Of a stretch of DNA of 64,000 nt, positions 59,700-64,000 are shown one piece after another. The notes below the pieces were generated by a model. The model was not told the DNA's origin and searched no databases. It saw only the letters and a program-made list of their open reading frames with translations. Source of the DNA: Bacteroidales bacterium (GTDB lineage: Bacteria; Bacteroidota; Bacteroidia; Bacteroidales; F082). The position numbers and the translations under genes were made by a program. The number at the start of each line of letters is the position of its first letter. Position 1 is the first letter of the stretch. Location of the stretch: assembly GCA_016282015.1 (NCBI GenBank), contig JAEEJS010000055.1, positions 62,001-126,000 of the forward strand, written 5' to 3'.

Positions 59700-60785
59700 C
59701 TATTTCATCACATACTCCACGTTTCTCACCTTGCCTTCTACAGCCTCAATCAGACCTTTTTCAACAAGATCTTGGATGTCACGAGCTGCCGTGTCGAGCG
59801 ATACGTTTGCCTCTTTGCTCCAGTTTTTAGCTGTTAGCTTGCCATCGTATCCGTCAAGATATAAGTTTAAAACCTTAACTTGTCTGTCATTTAACGGAAC
59901 ATCAGCATGTCTTTGCCAGAATATAGCTTTTGCCAGAACCAACGACACCGCTTTATCTGACGATTCAACAGAGCGTTTCATGCATCCAAAATACCACTCG
60001 AGCCAATCTGTAATATCACCATCACTATTCTGAATATGCTCCAAAGCGGCATAGTACTTCTTCTTTTCAAGATTTATCTGGCGTGACATGCTGAAATACC
60101 GCATCTGACTGTTATCAGCCTGCGACAATGCCATATCAGAGATAGCCCGAGCAATTCGACCGTTGCCGTCGTCAAAAGGATGTATGCACACAAACCAAAG
60201 ATGCGCGATAGCCGATTTCAAATAGTTATTGGGAGTATCTTTTGAATTATACCATTCTATAAATTCAGCCATCATTTGGGGTACAAGTTCAGCTTCCGGT
60301 GCACGATAATGCACTTTCTCGCGTCCTAACATCCCTGAAATCACAGACATTCCACCTTTTCGATACTGAGCGACATCAATAGGCTGATGACCACTATGCC
60401 CAGTTGGAAATAACGCTGCATGCCATCCAAACAATCGTTCATCATTCAAAGGTCTTGAAAAATTTACAGTAGCGTCGAGCATCATCTCAACAACACCTTC
60501 GATATAATGCGACGGCTCAGCCTCTTTTGTTATCTGAACGCCCAAACGGCGCGCCACAGATGAGCGAACCTGATCAGTATTCAGAACAACGCCCTCAATT
60601 TCGGACGAATCCACAACATCGCGAGTCAATGTTTCTACTACTGCAAGCTGTTGTTTGTCAAAGCCAAAACTACTTAAGCGGCCAGATAAAAATCCGGCAG
60701 CCTTGCACACCTCGTTCAACAATGCGTTTATCTTATCTTTATCCCAAACGAAGTTTGGCCATGTTTGTGATTCATATATATACAT
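59700..60785 (-). CDS. fic: Fic-family protein (AMP-transferase) with class II inhibitory helix
   Basis: A 361-residue protein. The N-terminal part holds an inhibitory helix with S60-SEIEG (Glu64), so its activity is probably self-restrained. The active site follows (IHPFDDGNGRIARA, catalytic His202) after the AEFIEWY region. The C-terminal 60 residues form a winged-helix (LTAKNWSKEANVSLDTAARDIQDLVEKGLI). It transfers AMP or another NMP to protein hydroxyls. The whole gene is intact and lies alone between two copies of the same hairpin. Confidence 0.92.
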   Translation of the reverse strand: MYIYESQTWPNFVWDKDKINALLNEVCKAAGFLSGRLSSFGFDKQQLAVVETLTRDVVDSSEIEGVVLNTDQVRSSVARRLGVQITKEAEPSHYIEGVVEMMLDATVNFSRPLNDERLFGWHAALFPTGHSGHQPIDVAQYRKGGMSVISGMLGREKVHYRAPEAELVPQMMAEFIEWYNSKDTPNNYLKSAIAHLWFVCIHPFDDGNGRIARAISDMALSQADNSQMRYFSMSRQINLEKKKYYAALEHIQNSDGDITDWLEWYFGCMKRSVESSDKAVSLVLAKAIFWQRHADVPLNDRQVKVLNLYLDGYDGKLTAKNWSKEANVSLDTAARDIQDLVEKGLIEAVEGKVRNVEYVMK

Positions 60786-60882
60786 AATTCATGCGGCTTA
60801 TTAACCGCAAAATTTGCGGTTTATTCACTGCAAAAATACATAAATTTTTAATAATCAACATTTTTTTGATAATTTTTTATAA

Positions 60883-60921
60883 AAAAACATCCACAGCTTA
60901 TTAAAAACCATGGATGTTTTT
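60883..60921. terminator. Hairpin behind clpB (repeat copy 2)
   Basis: AAAAACATCCA ... TGGATGTTTTT, an 11-bp stem with a 17-base loop, downstream of the reverse-strand clpB. It shares its stem and the CACAG after it with the hairpin behind fic. A second short inverted repeat (GACGGAC-GCA-GTCCGTC, about 60929-60945) lies between it and the clpB stop. Confidence 0.8.
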
Positions 60922-60960
60922 AAATTCAGACGGACGCAGTCCGTCCCTAACGGCTAATGG

Positions 60961-63045
60961 CTAATTTCTAAACACCAAACCGTTTCCGTCGTAATCGACC
61001 GTAATCGGCTTATCCTTGTTGACCTTGTCGGCGATGATCATGCGCGAGAGCTCGTTGAGCATTTCACGCTGCATCATACGTTTGACAGGACGGGCGCCGT
61101 ATTGTGGGTCGTAGCTTATCTTGCCAATGTATTGCATTGCCTTGTCGGTCATGTCGATGTCTATGCCGTTAGCCTTAAGCATATCCTTGACATGGTTGAA
61201 CTGCATTGCCACCACCTTGACAATCTGGTCTTCGGTGAGCTGCTTGAACACTATAATGTCGTCAATACGGTTCAGGAACTCCGGACGGAAATGACTCCGC
61301 AGGTCTTCCTCCGGCACATTGGACGTCATTATAATTATGGTGTTCTTGAAGTCGACCAGACGGCCCTTGTTGTCGGTCAGACGGCCATCGTCGAGCACCT
61401 GCAACAGGATGTTGAACACGTCAGGATGAGCCTTTTCGATCTCGTCGAGAAGCACCACCGAATATGGCTTACGACGCACAGCCTCAGTGAGCTGGCCGCT
61501 CTCTTCGTAGCCCACATATCCTGGAGGCGCTCCTATCAGACGCGACACTGTATGACGCTCCTGATATTCCGACATGTCGATACGCACCATATTGTTCTCG
61601 TTGTCGAACAGGAACTCGGCCAAAGCCTTTGCCAGCTCGGTCTTACCCACGCCTGTGGTACCCAGGAAGATGAACGAGCCTATAGGACGTTTGGCATCCT
61701 GCAAACCTGCACGGCTCCGTCTGATAGCGTCAGACACAGCGGCTATTGCTTCCTCCTGCCCCACCACACGTTTGTGCAGCTCGGTCTCGAGGTTGAGCAG
61801 CTTGTCGCGTTCGCTCTGCATCATCTTGTGCACCGGTATGCCTGTCCAACGTGATACGATTTCAGCCACATCGTCGGCTGAGACCTCCTCGTCGACCAGA
61901 GGTTTGTCGCCCTGCACCTTGATAAGCTGTTCCTTGGCTTTTGCAATGGCTGCCTCAGCCTCGGTTATCTTACCGTAACGCAGCTCGGCCACCTTGCCGT
62001 AGTTGCCTTCGCGCTCGGCCACCGAAGCCTGGTATTTGTAGTTCTCGATGTTCTGTTTCTCTTTCTGAATCTTCTCCACAAAGCCACGCTCTGTCTCCCA
62101 ACGCATGCGAATATCCTGGCGTTGCTTGTCTAACTCGTTGATGGTCTTGGTAAGCTCTTCAACCTTCTTCTTGTCGTTCTCGCGCTTGATGGCCTCGCGC
62201 TCGATTTCCAGCTGACGAATCTTACGCTGCACATCCTCAAGCTCCTCAGGCACCGAGTTTATCTGCAGACGCAGACGTGAAGCAGCCTCATCTATCAAGT
62301 CAATAGCCTTATCTGGCAGGAACCTGTCGGAGATGTAACGTATAGAGAGGTCGACAGCGGCTATGATAGCCTCGTCGAGTATACGAACCTGATGGTGAGT
62401 TTCGTATTTTTCCTTCAAACCTCTCAAGATGGATATTGCCGACTGCTCGTCAGGCTCGTCTATCATCACTATCTGGAACCTACGCTCCAAAGCCTTATCC
62501 TTCTCGAAATACTTCTGGTATTCGTTGAGTGTGGTTGCGCCTATGGCACGCAGTTCACCACGAGCCAAAGCCGGCTTGAGTATGTTAGCCGCGTCCATAG
62601 CACCCTCGCCACCGCCAGCGCCCACCAGAGTGTGAATCTCGTCTATGAACAGTATCACCTCGCCGTTGCTCTCCACCACCTCCTTGATAACCGATTTCAG
62701 ACGTTCCTCAAACTCACCTTTATACATTGCGCCTGCGATAAGGGCACCCATGTCGAGCGAGTAAACCTTACGCGACTTCAGGTTCTCAGGCACGTCGCCG
62801 CTAACGATACGCTGCGCCAGACCTTCAGCTATAGCTGTCTTACCCACACCAGGCTCACCTATCAGGATAGGATTGTTCTTGGTACGTCTCGACAGAATCT
62901 GAAGCACACGGCGTATCTCCTCATCACGGCCGATTACCGGGTCGAGCTTGCCTTTTTCGGCCAACTCGTTGAGGTTTCGGGCGAAACGGTCCAAAGCCCT
63001 GTCCTGCTGTCCGTTCTGTTGATTGTTAAATTGATTGTTTCCCAT
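60961..63045 (-). CDS. clpB: Disaggregase ClpB lacking the N-terminal domain
   Basis: A 694-residue two-ATPase chaperone from the ATG at 63045, which has AGGAG upstream. After an Asn/Gln-rich leader ([13 protein letters not shown]) the protein starts at the first ATPase ([14 protein letters not shown]; Walker A GEPGVGKT, Lys69), then [12 protein letters not shown], the coiled-coil middle domain (about 255-370), the second ATPase ([27 protein letters not shown]) and the end [12 protein letters not shown]. Usual ClpB has about 860 residues with Lys212 at Walker A, so the roughly 140-residue Clp_N domain is absent. It should still rescue aggregates with DnaK. Confidence 0.93.
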   Translation of the reverse strand: MGNNQFNNQQNGQQDRALDRFARNLNELAEKGKLDPVIGRDEEIRRVLQILSRRTKNNPILIGEPGVGKTAIAEGLAQRIVSGDVPENLKSRKVYSLDMGALIAGAMYKGEFEERLKSVIKEVVESNGEVILFIDEIHTLVGAGGGEGAMDAANILKPALARGELRAIGATTLNEYQKYFEKDKALERRFQIVMIDEPDEQSAISILRGLKEKYETHHQVRILDEAIIAAVDLSIRYISDRFLPDKAIDLIDEAASRLRLQINSVPEELEDVQRKIRQLEIEREAIKRENDKKKVEELTKTINELDKQRQDIRMRWETERGFVEKIQKEKQNIENYKYQASVAEREGNYGKVAELRYGKITEAEAAIAKAKEQLIKVQGDKPLVDEEVSADDVAEIVSRWTGIPVHKMMQSERDKLLNLETELHKRVVGQEEAIAAVSDAIRRSRAGLQDAKRPIGSFIFLGTTGVGKTELAKALAEFLFDNENNMVRIDMSEYQERHTVSRLIGAPPGYVGYEESGQLTEAVRRKPYSVVLLDEIEKAHPDVFNILLQVLDDGRLTDNKGRLVDFKNTIIIMTSNVPEEDLRSHFRPEFLNRIDDIIVFKQLTEDQIVKVVAMQFNHVKDMLKANGIDIDMTDKAMQYIGKISYDPQYGARPVKRMMQREMLNELSRMIIADKVNKDKPITVDYDGNGLVFRN

Positions 63046-63110
63046 ATATTTGTTACTCCTTTCTTTCGTTTGTCCAAGCGAAATCAAAAACCAATCCAAA
63101 GGCCTTAATC

Positions 63111-63143
63111 GGTCATTTTGACATATATACCGCCATTTTGTCA
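63111..63143. promoter_or_regulatory. Candidate clpB operator: direct repeats 20 bases apart
   Basis: GGTCATTTTGACA (from 63111) and CGCCATTTTGTCA (from 63131) are near-identical direct repeats whose starts are exactly 20 bases (two helical turns) apart, in the clpB leader about 70 bases before the ATG. The first is itself a GTCA-TTT-TGAC inverted repeat. They look like binding sites for a heat-shock regulator, but the factor is unknown. Confidence 0.4.
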
Positions 63144-63235
63144 TACAATGGTTTTGGGCTAAAATGCACAATATTTTCAATATTTCCACATTAATTAAAA
63201 GAATTTTATTATTTTTGCGGTTTAAAGTTCAGAAA

Positions 63236-64000
63236 ATGAAAGTTTTGAAAAACTCATATAAGTTTATTGCTTTAGCAATCTTTATCTTATTCTCGCTCAA
63301 CGAGATAAAAGCCCAATGTGAGATTCGTCCGGAAGAAGGTCTCGTAATGCCCGTATGCTACAAGGACAACATCCGCCTGTCGGCAGACCTTAACACCAAC
63401 TATACCTACGAGTGGAAGCACAACAACCAGGTCGTTGAGCACTACTACGACTACCAGCACAACGAAGTTTACGTCATAGTGGAGATTACCGAAAACAACG
63501 CCCTTTACAGCCTCCACGTAACTAACACCGAGACAGGCGCCGTGATTTGCAGTCCCGACCCGACCATCACAATCACCATGAGACCGGCTTTCGACATCAC
63601 CTGCCAGCAAATCGCCCTGACTTGCTCCGACAGATCGGCCGACAATGGCAAGACAGGCAAGATGAAAGCCACAGCTTCAGGAGGCGGCTACACCAACTTC
63701 GTTTACGAGTGGGACACCCCATACAGTCAGTATTATGCCGACCCTCAGCTGGCCACCAACCTCTGCGCTTATACAGATTACAACATAACGGTCACCAACG
63801 AGTACGGCTGCTCACAGACAGCAACAGCCCGTCTGAAAGCTTATCCAAACCCAAACATTCTGTTATACTCTGACCCGGCCGACACTGTTTATCTGGACAA
63901 CCCATACGTGACCTGGTCGTTCACCAACAACGACACAGTGTACGACGGCCACGACACCTTGATCGAAATATCCAATTTCTACTGGGAGTTTGAAAACCAC
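63236..64000 (+). CDS. Large secreted adhesin-like protein, N-terminal part (runs off the window)
   Basis: An open frame of 255 codons from ATG 63236 to the window end. The signal peptide is KNSYKFIALAIFILFSLNEIKAQ. The mature part is strand-rich with Ig/PKD-like patterns, for example YTYEWKHNNQVVEHYY and the SprB-repeat-like FVYEWDTPYSQ...CAYTDYNITVTNEYGCSQTATARL. Proteins of this layout in Bacteroidota are long surface adhesins exported by the type IX system. A -7 box TATTTTTG (63210-63217) precedes it. The C-terminus, where a sorting signal would be, lies outside the window. Confidence 0.75.
   Translation, partial: MKVLKNSYKFIALAIFILFSLNEIKAQCEIRPEEGLVMPVCYKDNIRLSADLNTNYTYEWKHNNQVVEHYYDYQHNEVYVIVEITENNALYSLHVTNTETGAVICSPDPTITITMRPAFDITCQQIALTCSDRSADNGKTGKMKATASGGGYTNFVYEWDTPYSQYYADPQLATNLCAYTDYNITVTNEYGCSQTATARLKAYPNPNILLYSDPADTVYLDNPYVTWSFTNNDTVYDGHDTLIEISNFYWEFENH

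Overview
The window is from a Bacteroidota chromosome, most likely order Bacteroidales. Many promoters match the Bacteroidetes primary sigma pattern (a -7 box TAnnTTTG, sometimes with TTG 19-21 bases upstream). tRNA genes lack an encoded CCA. The gene content fits: a TonB receptor paired with a DUF4249 lipoprotein, a PorV/PorQ-like barrel, DUF3332, an RRM protein, rhuM, and S16 with a long C-terminal tail. No stretch longer than 300 bases lacks a gene; the largest gaps (23334-23583, 51767-52008, 56632-56930) hold hairpins, repeats and promoters.

Bases 1 to about 23333 are a Mu-like, contractile-tailed transposable prophage that is incomplete at both visible ends. The transposase side lies left of the window. 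On the right, the Mu gp48-like baseplate gene breaks off after 61 codons and no tail-fibre genes follow. The layout has three blocks. Early genes on + (102-4425) include a RecA-like ATPase, GemA, Gam and many tiny proteins. The packaging/head block on - (10765 down to 4470) holds TerS, TerL, gp36, portal, MuF and gpG. The capsid/lysis/tail block on + (10887-23333) holds a protease-scaffold, capsid, lysozyme, holin-like and u-spanin-like genes, sheath, tube, a frameshifted tail chaperone, tape measure and baseplate. A perfect palindromic terminator separates the convergent early and head blocks. The divergent head and capsid blocks share one short control region.

The prophage also carries accessory signals. 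The MuF head protein ends in a candidate BECR-fold nuclease toxin. Directly behind it, on the opposite strand, sits a complete-looking promoter-hairpin-T-rich unit for a ~60 nt RNA. A small single-TM protein with its own promoter lies antisense between the chaperone and the tape measure. A tRNA-like element without an anticodon arm lies among the early genes. The capsid gene starts with a signal-peptide-like segment.

From 23.5 kb on the sequence is host chromosome. tRNAs Lys, Arg(TCT), Ser, Pro, Tyr and Arg(ACG) alternate with tsaC/yrdC, an RRM protein, a DUF3332 lipoprotein, alkaline phosphatase, a MalY/PatB lyase, and a TonB receptor with DUF4249. Then come two tandem PEGA-SUMF1 paralogues, sbcDC, a GH20 hexosaminidase, a free-Met-R-sulfoxide reductase, menA-menG, rarA, a C69 peptidase, DUF456, two outer-membrane proteins, DUF58, thioredoxin, an exonuclease-fused dnaE and rpsP. 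The last part (57.5-61 kb) is a small accessory island: a DUF4160/DUF2442-HTH pair, a DnaQ-like exonuclease, a decayed rhuM and an intact fic, with repeated hairpins. It is followed by a clpB lacking the N-domain and the start of a large secreted adhesin-like gene.
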